This document shows positions 31,736 through 40,430 of a stretch of 64,000 bases of DNA, in pieces. The stretch covers positions 1-64,000 of the forward strand of contig VAWH01000018.1 in assembly GCA_005888315.1 (NCBI GenBank), written 5' to 3'. The notes beneath the pieces were generated by a model that was not told the origin of the DNA, made no database searches, and was given only the letters and a program-made list of their open reading frames with translations. Each line of letters opens with the position of its first letter. Within the stretch, counting starts at the first letter, position 1. This stretch comes from Actinomycetota bacterium. Its GTDB lineage: Bacteria; Actinomycetota; Thermoleophilia; Gaiellales; Gaiellaceae. The position numbers were made by a program, and so were the translations under genes.

Positions 31736-31796
31736 AAGGCGTCGCTTGCGATGCCGCTAAAGAGGCCGCCCGATTCACTCGGGCCGGTAAATCCGG
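31736..31796. repeat. Hairpin repeat family B, single copy
   Basis: AAGGCGTCGCTTGCGATGCC (hairpin around TT) is followed by a second hairpin GGCCGCCCGA/TCGGGCCGG and TAAATCCGG. The order and the conserved bases match the tandem copies at 53055-53274, with loop and stem changes that keep pairing. It lies between the SnoaL-like gene and an exported protein gene, in a 240-base gap that also contains other short hairpins. Confidence 0.7.
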
Positions 31797-31937
31797 TCTG
31801 TGGACCGCGCGCAGACCGGAAATCGTTGGCCTGGCGATAGCGTTCGCCGGTCTAGCGGCTTCCTGCTTTACCGGGGCTTTGGCGTGGCTTGACCGAGGCG
31901 GTCGATGCTCTTGGCGACCCAACCGAAAGGAGTCGTC

Positions 31938-32432
31938 ATGAAGTCATCGCTCATCATCCTCGTCGCGACCATCGCGGTTGTCGCAATGGTCTCGGCCGCC
32001 TCGGCGACGTCGCGTCCCACGGCCGTACCGGCGGCCAAGCAGAGCTGTACGTTCGCAACGCTCCCGCGTGCAACTCCTGCTGGTCAGCAGTCGCTGTTCG
32101 GACACATCGAGTCGCTCACCCGCAAGGGCAACCGGTACGTGCTCCGCTTCGACCCGGCCTGGCTTCTCAGCGGCGTCACCGCGAGCCGCGCTGCACTCGA
32201 AGACACCGGCTCGGCCGATGTGCCCAACGACACCTACGCGCGCGACGAGACGCACAAGCAGCTGACCTTCCTCGTCCCCGCAACCGCGCACGTCACCGTT
32301 CTCACCCACGCGACCTGCTCGACCCGAACGACGGTCGCGAAGCTCGCCAGATCGACGACGCCGCGCCGTCGCTTCTGGATTCGCGTCCGGAGCGACACCG
32401 TCCGCTCGATCGACGAGCAGTACCACCCGTAG
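31938..32432 (+). CDS. Secreted protein of unknown function
   Basis: A 164-residue protein from ATG 31938, with ribosome-binding site AAAGGAG 6 bases upstream. A clear signal peptide (KSSLIILVATIAVVAMVSAASA) is followed by a compact domain with the segments GHIESLTRKGNRYVLRFDPA and TFLVPATAHVTVLTH. Two cysteines (CTFATL, ATCSTR) could form a disulfide. Function unknown; an exported or wall-associated location is predicted. A strong terminator follows. Confidence 0.72.
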   Translation: MKSSLIILVATIAVVAMVSAASATSRPTAVPAAKQSCTFATLPRATPAGQQSLFGHIESLTRKGNRYVLRFDPAWLLSGVTASRAALEDTGSADVPNDTYARDETHKQLTFLVPATAHVTVLTHATCSTRTTVAKLARSTTPRRRFWIRVRSDTVRSIDEQYHP

Positions 32433-32442
32433 GCAAACGTGA

Positions 32443-32477
32443 CGAGCCCGCCTCGATCGAGGCGGGCTCGCGGTTTT
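32443..32477. terminator. Intrinsic terminator after the exported protein gene
   Basis: CGAGCCCGCCTCGA and TCGAGGCGGGCTCG form a perfect 14-bp stem (32443-32470) followed by CGGTTTT. Because the dehydrogenase gene ends just to the right on the opposite strand, the stem may serve both directions, though the T-run favours the plus strand. Confidence 0.85.
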
Positions 32478-32481
32478 CTCA

Positions 32482-33435
32482 CTACGGAATCCGGAGGACG
32501 ATCTTGCCGAATTGCTCCCCGCGGTCCATTCGCTCGTGTGCGGCCCGCGTTTCCTCGAGCGGAAAGACCTCGTCGATCACCGGCCGGGCACGCCCGGACT
32601 TGACGAGCTCGAACGCGCCTGCGAAGTCCTCGCGCGTCCCCATCGTCGAGCCGTAGATCGTCAGCTGCTTCCACCAGACCCGGTGGAGCTGGGCGGGTGG
32701 GTTCGCGCCGCTCGTGGCGCCGCAGACGACGACGCGGCCGCCGGGCCGCACCGACGCGAGCGACGTCTTCCAGGTCGCTTCGCCCACATGCTCGACGACG
32801 AGGTCTACGCCGGCACCGCCTGTCGCCTCCTTGACCGCTGCCGAGACGTCACCGCTCGCGTGGTTGACTACCGCATCCGCCCCCAGCTCGCGCGCCCGCT
32901 CGAGCTTCGCGTCGCTCGAGGAGGTTGCGAGCACGCGCGCGCCGAGCGCCTTCGCGATCGCGAGCGAGGCGGTCGCGACACCGCCCCCGATCCCCCAGAC
33001 CAGGACCCATTCGCCTTCGCGCAGCTGCGCCTTCGTGACCAGCATTCGGTACGCCGTCTCGAACACCATCGGGAACGCGGCCGCCTCCTCGAAGGAGAGC
33101 TCGTCCGGAATCGGATGCACGTACCCCTCGGGCACGGCGATCAACTCGGCGTCGGTGCCGTCGATGTGCTCGCCGACGATCAGGCGGCCGTCGTCGAGTC
33201 CCGGGTTGACGACCACGCGCTCGCCCGTGTCAACACGCTCCCCGGCCCCGTCCGAGCCGAGGATCCGCGGTTTCGGCACGGAGGGCTGTCCGCTGCGGAT
33301 CCAGAGGTCGATGTGGTTCAGCGCCGCCGCGCGCAAACGGACGAGGACTTCGCCTTCTGCGGGCGTCGGATCGGGGGCATCCTCGTACCTCAGGACGTCG
33401 GGCCCACCGTCCTCGTGAATCCTGATCGCCTTCAC
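32482..33435 (-). CDS. Zinc-type/quinone-oxidoreductase-like MDR dehydrogenase
   Basis: A 317-residue member of the medium-chain dehydrogenase/reductase superfamily. It shows the catalytic domain (VLVRLRAAALNHIDLWIRSG, ILGSDGAG, GERVVVNPG), the Rossmann dinucleotide loop (WGIGGGVATASLAIAKALGA) and LVVEHVGEATW. Structural-zinc cysteines are absent, suggesting an NADPH quinone reductase or crotonyl-CoA-type enzyme rather than a classical alcohol dehydrogenase. GTG 33435 is preferred over ATG 33453, which would leave no leader between it and the divergent queG start. Confidence 0.88.
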   Translation of the reverse strand: MKAIRIHEDGGPDVLRYEDAPDPTPAEGEVLVRLRAAALNHIDLWIRSGQPSVPKPRILGSDGAGERVDTGERVVVNPGLDDGRLIVGEHIDGTDAELIAVPEGYVHPIPDELSFEEAAAFPMVFETAYRMLVTKAQLREGEWVLVWGIGGGVATASLAIAKALGARVLATSSSDAKLERARELGADAVVNHASGDVSAAVKEATGGAGVDLVVEHVGEATWKTSLASVRPGGRVVVCGATSGANPPAQLHRVWWKQLTIYGSTMGTREDFAGAFELVKSGRARPVIDEVFPLEETRAAHERMDRGEQFGKIVLRIP

Positions 33436-33453
33436 GCGGGCACAATCTTCCAT

Positions 33454-34365
33454 ATGAACGCCGTAGAGCTCGAGCAACTCGCACTCGAGGTCGGCCTCGA
33501 CGTGGTCGGCGCGGCACCCGCTGAACCGTACGAGCAGACCGAACGCCACATCCGCGAACGGCGCGCCCGCGGCCTGTTCGCCGACATGCGCTTCACGATG
33601 GCGCAACCGGAGGTCTCGTGCCATCCGGAGAAGCTGCTGCCGGACGCGCGCACGGTCGTCTCGGCGGCCCTCTGCTACTACGCGGAAGAACCCGGGCGCC
33701 CGCTGGGCCACGGACGCCTGCCGCGCTACACCTGGTCCGACGCCTACGCGGAGCTGCGCGAGAAGCTTGACGAGCTCGGCCGACGGCTGGGCGGCGACTA
33801 CCGCGTTCTCGTCGACGAGAACCAGCACGTCGACCGAGAGGCGGCTGCGCGCTCGGGCGTCGGCTTCTACGGAAAGAACACGCTGCTGATCACGCGCCGC
33901 TTCGGCTCCTGGGTCGTGCTCGGCACGCTCGTCACCGACCGCGAGCTGGAAGCAACGCCGCCGCTCGGACTCGACTGCGGCACCTGCACACTCTGCATCG
34001 AAGCCTGCCCCACAGGCGCGCTCGACGAGCCGGGCACCCTCGATGCGACGAAGTGCCTTTCCTACTGGACGCAGTCCCCGCACGAGCCGCCCGACGAGTA
34101 CCGCGAAGCGCTCGGCGCGCAGGTCTACGGCTGCGACATCTGCCAGGACGTGTGCCCCTGGAACCGCGGCATCGAGAAGCGGCGCAGCGGGCAACCGCTC
34201 CCGGCCGGCGCCGAGCCGCACGTCGATCTCGTGGACTGGCTCGAGTCCGACCCGGCCGAGCTGCGCAAGCGCTACGTCCGCCTCTACGTGCCGCGGAACG
34301 ACGGCCGCTTCCTGCAGCGAAATGCGCGGATCGCGCTCGCAAACGAGCAAGTGGCTGCGCGGTGA
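33454..34365 (+). CDS. queG: Epoxyqueuosine reductase QueG
   Basis: QueG is the cobalamin-dependent iron-sulfur enzyme that reduces epoxyqueuosine in tRNA to queuosine, the last step of the pathway. The 303-residue product has the N-terminal LALEVGLDVVGAAPAEPY, the conserved ARTVVSAALCYY and FYGKNTLLIT segments, and two 4Fe-4S ligand sets: CGTCTLCIEACPTGA and CDICQDVCPWN. queA and tgt are about 17 kb downstream. Its stop overlaps the following sensor kinase start. Confidence 0.94.
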   Translation: MNAVELEQLALEVGLDVVGAAPAEPYEQTERHIRERRARGLFADMRFTMAQPEVSCHPEKLLPDARTVVSAALCYYAEEPGRPLGHGRLPRYTWSDAYAELREKLDELGRRLGGDYRVLVDENQHVDREAAARSGVGFYGKNTLLITRRFGSWVVLGTLVTDRELEATPPLGLDCGTCTLCIEACPTGALDEPGTLDATKCLSYWTQSPHEPPDEYREALGAQVYGCDICQDVCPWNRGIEKRRSGQPLPAGAEPHVDLVDWLESDPAELRKRYVRLYVPRNDGRFLQRNARIALANEQVAAR

Positions 34366-36176
34366 CGCCACACGTGGAGCGGCTTCGCGAGACCGAGCGC
34401 TGGATCGCCTGGGTCCGCCTCGCAGCCGTACCCTTCGCGATCGTTGAGGTCGGCCTCCTCAGCACCGACTACCCGTCCGGGTACGAGCGCCTCGCCTGGT
34501 TGACGACCGCGCTCCTGGCGCTGGGCGGCGCGCTGTTCTACCTGCTCAGCGACGAGAGAGCCTTCGCGCGGGCGCCGCGGCGTATCGGGCTGCTGGGGCT
34601 GGCGCTCGACACCATCATCGTCGCCGCGTTCGTTCTGATCTACCAGTACGAGATCGGCTCGCCCGTCAACCAGCTCTTCGTCGTCGTGCTGGTCGAGGCT
34701 GCCGTACGTTACGGGATCCGCGGCGGACTGCTGATGCCGGTCGCGATCGCGCCGCTGGTCGCGCTCGCCGAATGGTCTCGCGAGGCGAAGTTCGACAACC
34801 CTCCACACGGCTACCAGATCGATCACGTGGTCTTCCCCTGGGGCCTGCTCACCCTGACGGGGATGATCGTCGGCTGGCTCGTCGATCGGCTGGGCCGGGA
34901 GACCGCGATCTCGCAGGCGCGGATCGCGGAGGCCGAGCTGCTCCGCGACGAGCTGGGTCGGCGAGCCGACGTGCTCGAGGCGGCGACGCGGTGCGCCCGA
35001 GCGCTCAGCTCCTCGCTCAACCTCGACGAGGCCTTCGAAGCATTCATCCGCGAGCTGCGCGGCCTTGTCCCATTCGACCGGATGGCGATCGTCCTCGAGG
35101 AGGCGGGAACCGCCCAGGTGATGGCAGTTGCCGGAATCGGCGCCGACGTCGTCTTCACGCGCGGATCGCGAGCACCCGTTGGCCAGACGCTCCTCGCAGA
35201 CGTGCTCAGGGTGGGCCGGCCCATCTATCGCGAAGACATGACCGACGCGCGGTACCCGGAGGAGCGAGAGTTCGTCGAACTCGGACTCCACTGTCGGATC
35301 GCCGCACCGCTGCTGCAGGGGCCGAGGGCAGTCGGGATGATCTCGCTCGTCCGCAAGGAAGCGAGGGCCTTCAAGAGCTCGGAGCTCGAGCTCGTCGGGC
35401 TGCTCGGGCGCCTGGTTGCGAGCGCCGTCCAGAACATTCGTGCCTACGAGGCCGAGCGCAGCACCGTCGAGGAGCTACGTCGCCTCTCGGCGCTGCGCGC
35501 CGACTTCGTCTCGCTCGTCTCGCACGAGCTGAGGGCGCCGATGGCCTCGGTGGTCGGGTCCGCGCAAACGTTGCGGCAGCGCTGGCGCGAGCTCAACCCC
35601 GACCAGCGGGAGTCCTTCCTAGCCCTGATCGGCAGCGAGACCGAGCGCCTGGCGGCGCTCGTCGGCGACGTGCTGGACACCTCCCGGATCGAGGCCGGCA
35701 CCTTCACCTATCGCTTTTCCGATGTCGACCTCGGCGCGCTCGTGCGCGATTCGGTCGCGGGTGTGTCAGTTGCGCAGGACGAGGTCGCCGTCGTCGCGGA
35801 CGTGCACGGTGAGCTCCCGTCCGTGCGCGGCGACCGCGACCGCTTGCAGCAAGTGCTGGTGAACCTGCTCGACAACGCGGTCAAGTTCTCTCCGGCCGGC
35901 GAGGAGGTCAGGGTCAGTGCTTTTCACCAGGACTTGCAAGTGCGGATCGAGGTCACCGACCACGGGCCTGGCATCCCGCCGGACCAGCAGGGCCTGATCT
36001 TCGAGAAGTTCGGACGAGGCCACAGCGACGGCTCGCCGGGCACGCCGGGCACCGGGCTCGGCCTCTTCATCGCGCGCTCGATCGCCGTGGCGCACGGCGG
36101 CGGGCTCGAGCTCGAGTCCAGGCCTCAGGCCGGAGCCACGTTTACCTTGACGTTGCCGGTTCCGTCAGCCGGCTGA
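34362..36176 (+). CDS. Membrane sensor histidine kinase with GAF domain
   Basis: A 604-residue orphan kinase from GTG 34362. The N-terminal 180 residues contain five or six membrane segments. A GAF domain occupies about 205-362. The HisKA dimerisation domain has phospho-acceptor H388 in SLVSHELRAP. The ATPase domain shows the N-box NLLDNAVKF, the G1 box DHGPGIP and the G2 box GTGLGLF. All catalytic boxes are intact. No response regulator adjoins it; coupling to queG by a 4-base overlap is unusual and may be incidental. Confidence 0.92.
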   Translation: MTPHVERLRETERWIAWVRLAAVPFAIVEVGLLSTDYPSGYERLAWLTTALLALGGALFYLLSDERAFARAPRRIGLLGLALDTIIVAAFVLIYQYEIGSPVNQLFVVVLVEAAVRYGIRGGLLMPVAIAPLVALAEWSREAKFDNPPHGYQIDHVVFPWGLLTLTGMIVGWLVDRLGRETAISQARIAEAELLRDELGRRADVLEAATRCARALSSSLNLDEAFEAFIRELRGLVPFDRMAIVLEEAGTAQVMAVAGIGADVVFTRGSRAPVGQTLLADVLRVGRPIYREDMTDARYPEEREFVELGLHCRIAAPLLQGPRAVGMISLVRKEARAFKSSELELVGLLGRLVASAVQNIRAYEAERSTVEELRRLSALRADFVSLVSHELRAPMASVVGSAQTLRQRWRELNPDQRESFLALIGSETERLAALVGDVLDTSRIEAGTFTYRFSDVDLGALVRDSVAGVSVAQDEVAVVADVHGELPSVRGDRDRLQQVLVNLLDNAVKFSPAGEEVRVSAFHQDLQVRIEVTDHGPGIPPDQQGLIFEKFGRGHSDGSPGTPGTGLGLFIARSIAVAHGGGLELESRPQAGATFTLTLPVPSAG

Positions 36177-38186
36177 GGGGACGCGCACGCGCGTCAGCCC
36201 CAGCTCGGCCTGCAGCTCGCGTGCCCGTTCGGCGATCCGCGCGCGGAGCTCCAGCGGCTCCCGCACGACCGCCTCACCGCGGAACGAGAGAATCTCGCCC
36301 ACCAGCCAGTCCTCGCCGCCGACTGCGACCTCCTCGATCGCCGAGCCGTCCTTCAGCAGCCGTGCCGTGCCGCGCTCGAGGCGCCAGCGTGCGACCTCGG
36401 GCGAATACCAGATCTGAACCGGCCGGGCGTCGGCCAGCCCGCGCGGCTCGAAGCCCTCACGCGGCTCGAAATCCTCGGCGAGCAGCCGCGCGCTTCGCAT
36501 CCGGTCGAGCCGAAACGAGCGCTCGCCCGCCCGGGTCCGGTCCCACGTGTGCACGTACCAGTAGGGGAGGCGACGCTCCATCGAGTACGGCTCGACCAGG
36601 TGCTCGGACGTCGACTCCTCGCCCTCCTTCAGGTAGTCGAGCTCGACGAGGCGGCGTTCCCGGATCCCCTGGGTCAACGTCGCAACGAGCCCCTCCTCGT
36701 CCTCGCCGATGTGCGGCTCGGGCGTCTGCGCGAGATCGAACTCCCCGAACGTCTCTTCCAGCTTCTTGCGGACGCGATCCAGCGGCGTTCGCGCGTCGGC
36801 GGCGATCATGGGCCCGACGAACTCGAGCGCGAGCCGGATCGCGCGCGCCTCGAGCGGCGTCAGCCGGGGTGGAGCCCGGAACGTGTCGCCGAAGAGCTCC
36901 TTGTCCACGCGCACCTTCCCGTCTGCCAGCTCGGCGTAGATCGCGTAGCAGCCGCCGCCGAAGTTGACCAGGTTGAGCAGAGAGAGATGTTCCTCGAGCT
37001 CGTCGGGCGGAATGTGAAAGCGCTCGGTCAGGTCGGAGGCCTCGACGATCGCCTCGTTGCTCTCGCCGCAGCGATCGAGCAGGTAGGCGAGCAGCGCCTG
37101 GAGGACCGCGAAGCGCTCCGGCGCCACGGGGCCGGCTACGCGGTCCAGCCCGTCGCGCTCGCGCGGTGTCGCCTCGGCCGCGAGCTTCGGCGGCGCTCCC
37201 TCGTGGCGATCGCGGACGAGCCGCAGTGAACGAGCGACTTCGCGCCTCAGCTCGGGCGGCGCGACCGGCGAGGCGCGCCCGTCCTGGCGGACGATCCACG
37301 AGGCGAGCTGACCCGCATTCGAGTACTCGGTGACGAAGACCCCTTCCTCTACCCGGCCGTGCTCCCCGTACGTCCGCTCGACCCACCAGGCGGTGTCGTC
37401 GCCCACCTCGATCCGGGCCTCGGCGATCAGGTCACCGATCTGCCAGGGGGGCCGGTCGCGGTAGGGCTCGATCGCAAAGTCCGCCGGCACGCGGAAGTCC
37501 CGTTCGCGGCGGGTCGCGAAGCGGATGTCGCCGCGGATTCGCGAGACTCGAAATGTGCGGATGTCCTCGCGGACGAGGTCCTGGCCGACGACGTACCAGG
37601 CGCCGTTGTCCTGGAAGAGCGCGTATGGATTGAGTGATCGCTCTTCCTCGGAGTCTCGCGAGATCGACCAGTAGTTGAACTTGACCGTGCGCTGTTTCGA
37701 GATCGCGCCCTCGAGCTTCCCGAGCCGGCCCGCGAGCTCGGCCGAGTACTCGGGGTCGAGCACCTCCACCCGCAGGGCCGTGTCCGTGGGCGCCTCCGCG
37801 AAGCCGGGGCGGCCCAGTGCCAGGTTCTGCAACGCGAGGCGCAGTGGTTCCGCGTAGGCGAACTTGCCTTCTAGCAGGTAGAGCGCCGTCTGCAGCGCCG
37901 CCAACTCGTCGTCTTTGAGATCGAGCTGCGGCAGGAAGTAGGCCTCCGAGCGCATCGTGTAGAGCTCCTCGCCCGTGTACTCGTCCCGCTGGGAGTGCAG
38001 CGGCACGCCGAGAGCGATCAGCTCGGCCCGGTCGGAGTAGAAGCGGCGCGCGAACGCCTCGTCCGACATCTCCTGGTAGCCCTCGACGTTCCCCTTGATG
38101 TCGCGTGCGGTGACGGCCCGCCGCTCCGCCATCAGGAAGGCGACGAGCGAGAGCTGCCTGATCAGCTTGTCGGTGTCATGGGACAC
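36165..38186 (-). CDS. pafBC: PafBC-like fused WYL-domain transcriptional regulator
   Basis: A 673-residue protein made of two PafB/PafC-like units in tandem. Each has a winged-helix region (TDKLIRQLSLVAFLMAERRAV; ERFAVLQALLAYLLDRCGESNEAI) and a WYL-type ligand domain (VKFNYWSISRDSEEERSLNPYALF as a region near residue 170; LVELDYLKEGE and LVEPYSMERRLPYWYVHTW near residue 530). In mycobacteria PafB and PafC form a heterodimer activating the LexA-independent DNA damage response; natural fusions occur in other actinobacteria. A similar role is inferred. Its 3' end overlaps the sensor kinase by 12 bases. Confidence 0.88.
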   Translation of the reverse strand: MSHDTDKLIRQLSLVAFLMAERRAVTARDIKGNVEGYQEMSDEAFARRFYSDRAELIALGVPLHSQRDEYTGEELYTMRSEAYFLPQLDLKDDELAALQTALYLLEGKFAYAEPLRLALQNLALGRPGFAEAPTDTALRVEVLDPEYSAELAGRLGKLEGAISKQRTVKFNYWSISRDSEEERSLNPYALFQDNGAWYVVGQDLVREDIRTFRVSRIRGDIRFATRRERDFRVPADFAIEPYRDRPPWQIGDLIAEARIEVGDDTAWWVERTYGEHGRVEEGVFVTEYSNAGQLASWIVRQDGRASPVAPPELRREVARSLRLVRDRHEGAPPKLAAEATPRERDGLDRVAGPVAPERFAVLQALLAYLLDRCGESNEAIVEASDLTERFHIPPDELEEHLSLLNLVNFGGGCYAIYAELADGKVRVDKELFGDTFRAPPRLTPLEARAIRLALEFVGPMIAADARTPLDRVRKKLEETFGEFDLAQTPEPHIGEDEEGLVATLTQGIRERRLVELDYLKEGEESTSEHLVEPYSMERRLPYWYVHTWDRTRAGERSFRLDRMRSARLLAEDFEPREGFEPRGLADARPVQIWYSPEVARWRLERGTARLLKDGSAIEEVAVGGEDWLVGEILSFRGEAVVREPLELRARIAERARELQAELGLTRVRVPSAG

Positions 38187-38255
38187 TTCAGTCCGCGAGC
38201 TTAACGTTCGCGAACCGACAGCAAGGAGTAGCGGGACGCGCGCGAGCGCGGCTTG

Positions 38256-38744
38256 CTAGGCAGCGACGCGAGAGCGAGTCTCGAGATGCTGGTGCGACGG
38301 GCAGTAGTCGCGGTCCGGTAGCGGCGTTCGCTGGCACGGCTTGCCCTTGCGGGTCGTCGCCCGGCAGCGGGAGACGCCGCCGTCGAAGGCGCCGGCCTCG
38401 ATCTGCGATTCGATGAATGCGCACGCCGCGGTGACTCCCTCGCTCACCGCCCACGCGACCTGCGCCTGAGCGGTGATGGGGAAGTAGCGGCGGATGTCCT
38501 GGAAGAGAGCGCGCTCGGGCTTCGCGAAGTACAGCGGGTCGGTCGCCAGACGCTCCATCGTCTGCTCGCAGGCGTCCAGCACTTGGCGGCGGTATTCGAT
38601 GCCGGTCGCGGGGTCGACGTATGGATCTACGAGATCCTTGATCGAGCGATAGATCGCCCGCGAATACTGATACATACAGGCCTGAATCTGCACCATTCGC
38701 TCGTCGGAAATCAGTATCTCGTCCAGCCTATTAACTCCCCGCAA
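38256..38744 (-). CDS. Uncharacterised protein with C-terminal Cys/His zinc-binding motif
   Basis: A 162-residue protein from TTG 38744 (an internal ATG at 38696 is an alternative; the start is uncertain). The N-terminal two-thirds is helical (MVQIQACMYQYSRAIYRSIKDL...). The C-terminus carries C-x7-C-x8-C-x2-H in CRATTRKGKPCQRT and YCPSHQH, a pattern found in small zinc-binding modules of the 'CxATxKxGxxC' type. The upstream region (38745-38850) is unusually AT-rich for this window and probably holds its promoter. Function unknown. Confidence 0.7.
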   Translation of the reverse strand: MRGVNRLDEILISDERMVQIQACMYQYSRAIYRSIKDLVDPYVDPATGIEYRRQVLDACEQTMERLATDPLYFAKPERALFQDIRRYFPITAQAQVAWAVSEGVTAACAFIESQIEAGAFDGGVSRCRATTRKGKPCQRTPLPDRDYCPSHQHLETRSRVAA

Positions 38745-38870
38745 AGCTTTGTTAAGTACCGATTAATCCCTGCGTCAGGTTCTCCGAACGCGTGAAAGCT
38801 TAAACGGTTCGCCGCCTGTCACAAAGTCCGCGCTGAGGTTTTCTTGTGAGCAAACGCGCTAACCCACCCG

Positions 38871-39620
38871 CTAGCGCGTGATTCGCTTCGGGTAGGCGCG
38901 CGGATATCCGTGCGAGCGCGCATCCGTGACGCCCGTGTTCGCGTCGTCGAACGAGGTGTACACGCCGCTGAACAGGACGTAGTAGCCGGGATGGAGGCTC
39001 GAGTACTTTGACGAGTCGATGATGCCGACGTCCTGAAGGCCGCTGTGCTCGGCAGCGCGCGCCTGCGCGACCGCGAAGGCGCGCCCGTTCGTGGTCGCTG
39101 GCAGAGACTGGAGCACGACCGTCCAGCCGCTCTGGCGGTCCGCGGGCCACACCTTCAGCGCCTGGTTAAGAGCGGGCGTCTGCTGCGGCGGCGAAGGTTG
39201 CGTGCCCGTCTGCGTCGAGCCGCTCGGCACCGTCGGGGTGTGCTCGGCCGCCGTGATCGCCGACGTGACCGGCTCGAAGGGACTCGTCGCGGTCACGTAG
39301 CCGGCGCGCTTCTCGTCGTGCGAGACGAACGCCGCTGCGCCGATGCCGGCGAGCGCCGCGATCAGCAAAGCCAGCAGGGAAGGCCAGACCCAGTCGCCCG
39401 GATACCAGCCGAGCCGGCTTCGCCAAGCCCGGCTCAGTCTCGGGATGAGGCCGCTCGCTTCGACCGGTAGCCGCAGGCCGCATTCGAGGCAGTACTCCTG
39501 GTTGGGTTCGTGAGTCGTTCCACAGCGAGGACACTCCGGGCGCTCCGCGGCGGCGACCCTCTGCGGCGCGTCGGCAGCTTCGGGAGCTTCGCCGCCGCCC
39601 CCGGGAGGCGAGACGCTCAC
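38871..39620 (-). CDS. Zinc-ribbon membrane protein with SPOR-like C-terminal domain
   Basis: A 249-residue protein starting at ATG 39620: a zinc ribbon (CPRCGTTHEPNQEYCLECG), one membrane segment near residues 80-100 (WPSLLALLIAALAGIGAAAF), a Thr/Pro-rich linker, and a C-terminal domain of SPOR type (WTVVLQSLPATTNGRAFAVA, then YYVLFSGVYTSFDDA). SPOR domains bind glycan strands lacking stem peptides at septa, so a cell-envelope role is plausible. It is in tandem with a second zinc-ribbon gene, 3 bases apart. Confidence 0.75.
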   Translation of the reverse strand: MSVSPPGGGGEAPEAADAPQRVAAAERPECPRCGTTHEPNQEYCLECGLRLPVEASGLIPRLSRAWRSRLGWYPGDWVWPSLLALLIAALAGIGAAAFVSHDEKRAGYVTATSPFEPVTSAITAAEHTPTVPSGSTQTGTQPSPPQQTPALNQALKVWPADRQSGWTVVLQSLPATTNGRAFAVAQARAAEHSGLQDVGIIDSSKYSSLHPGYYVLFSGVYTSFDDANTGVTDARSHGYPRAYPKRITR

Positions 39621-39623
39621 CGC

Positions 39624-40202
39624 CTAGGCCTCCCAGCGATCGGGCTTCGGGCTTCCTTCCCCATCGGCGCCGACCTCGGCTGACCCGATCACAGCCTCTC
39701 GATCGCCGTCGCCGTCGCCGTTGGCCGCAGGCTCGGCGGCCTTCCCGCAACTGGGGCAGAAGCCTGCGTCGGCGGGCAGCGGGTGGCCGCACTGGGTGCA
39801 CGTGACGACCGCCTGCTCGCCGACGGGGCGCCCGCAGTTCGCGCAGAAGTGCGAGCCCCAGATAATCGGGGCGCCGCACTCGCAGCGGCTCGCCGTCGTC
39901 CGCCGCCCCGCTGCGGCGGCGGCGAGCATCGAGTCGAGTTCGTGCAGGCGGGCCTCGAGGTTGGCGATGTCGCGCGCGTGCTCGCTGAGCAGGTCTTCGC
40001 GGAACTGCTCTCGCCGGTACATCTCCATCGCCAGGCCGCCGAGATCGCGGAGCAGCTCCTCACGCGCTTTCAGGATCGCCCGCCGCTCCCGCCGGAGGGC
40101 GCCGGGAGAGCTTGCGCGCCGAATCGGGCGCTGCGGCGCAGCATCGGGCTCCTTCTGGCCGCGCTGCCGCCGAAGGCGTCCAGGCAGGGGAAACCGCGGC
40201 AC
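39624..40202 (-). CDS. Double zinc-ribbon protein
   Basis: A protein of 192 residues from GTG 40202 (TTG 40220 is an alternative). A basic N-terminus is followed by a long helix (LRRERRAILKAREELLRDLGG and on to LEARLHELDSML), then two zinc ribbons: CECGAPIIWGSHFCANCG and CTQCGHPLPADAGFCPSCG. An acidic disordered tail follows (GDGDGDREAV). It probably binds protein partners, including the adjacent zinc-ribbon/SPOR-like protein; the function is unknown. Confidence 0.7.
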   Translation of the reverse strand: MPRFPLPGRLRRQRGQKEPDAAPQRPIRRASSPGALRRERRAILKAREELLRDLGGLAMEMYRREQFREDLLSEHARDIANLEARLHELDSMLAAAAAGRRTTASRCECGAPIIWGSHFCANCGRPVGEQAVVTCTQCGHPLPADAGFCPSCGKAAEPAANGDGDGDREAVIGSAEVGADGEGSPKPDRWEA

Positions 40203-40235
40203 GGGCGCCGACTTTAGCAAGCTGCTCGGGCGTTT

Positions 40236-40397
40236 CTAGAAACGGTGGGGCTGCGTGCTATCTGCGCTACGGCCGAGCCCGAAGAGGAAGGCGACGAGCA
40301 GGAGGAGCCCGACGATTCCGACGACCACGCCGGCGTAGGTGAAGAAGAAGAGCATGACGATCCCGGCAACGACAAGAACGATTGCGAGTGCCAACAT
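40236..40397 (-). CDS. Small 53-residue membrane protein
   Basis: A short frame from ATG 40397 to TAG 40236 encodes MLALAIVLVVAGIVMLFFF, then TYAGVVVGIVGLLLLVAFLF and a short polar tail ending PHRF: two closely spaced membrane helices with a tight turn. Small two-helix proteins of this kind occur widely in actinobacteria. It lies between the aldehyde dehydrogenase and the zinc-ribbon gene on the same strand, filling an otherwise empty gap. Function unknown. Confidence 0.6.
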   Translation of the reverse strand: MLALAIVLVVAGIVMLFFFTYAGVVVGIVGLLLLVAFLFGLGRSADSTQPHRF

Positions 40398-40430
40398 GGG
40401 CCGGTCATTCCCGAGGGCGGTGGGCCGAAA

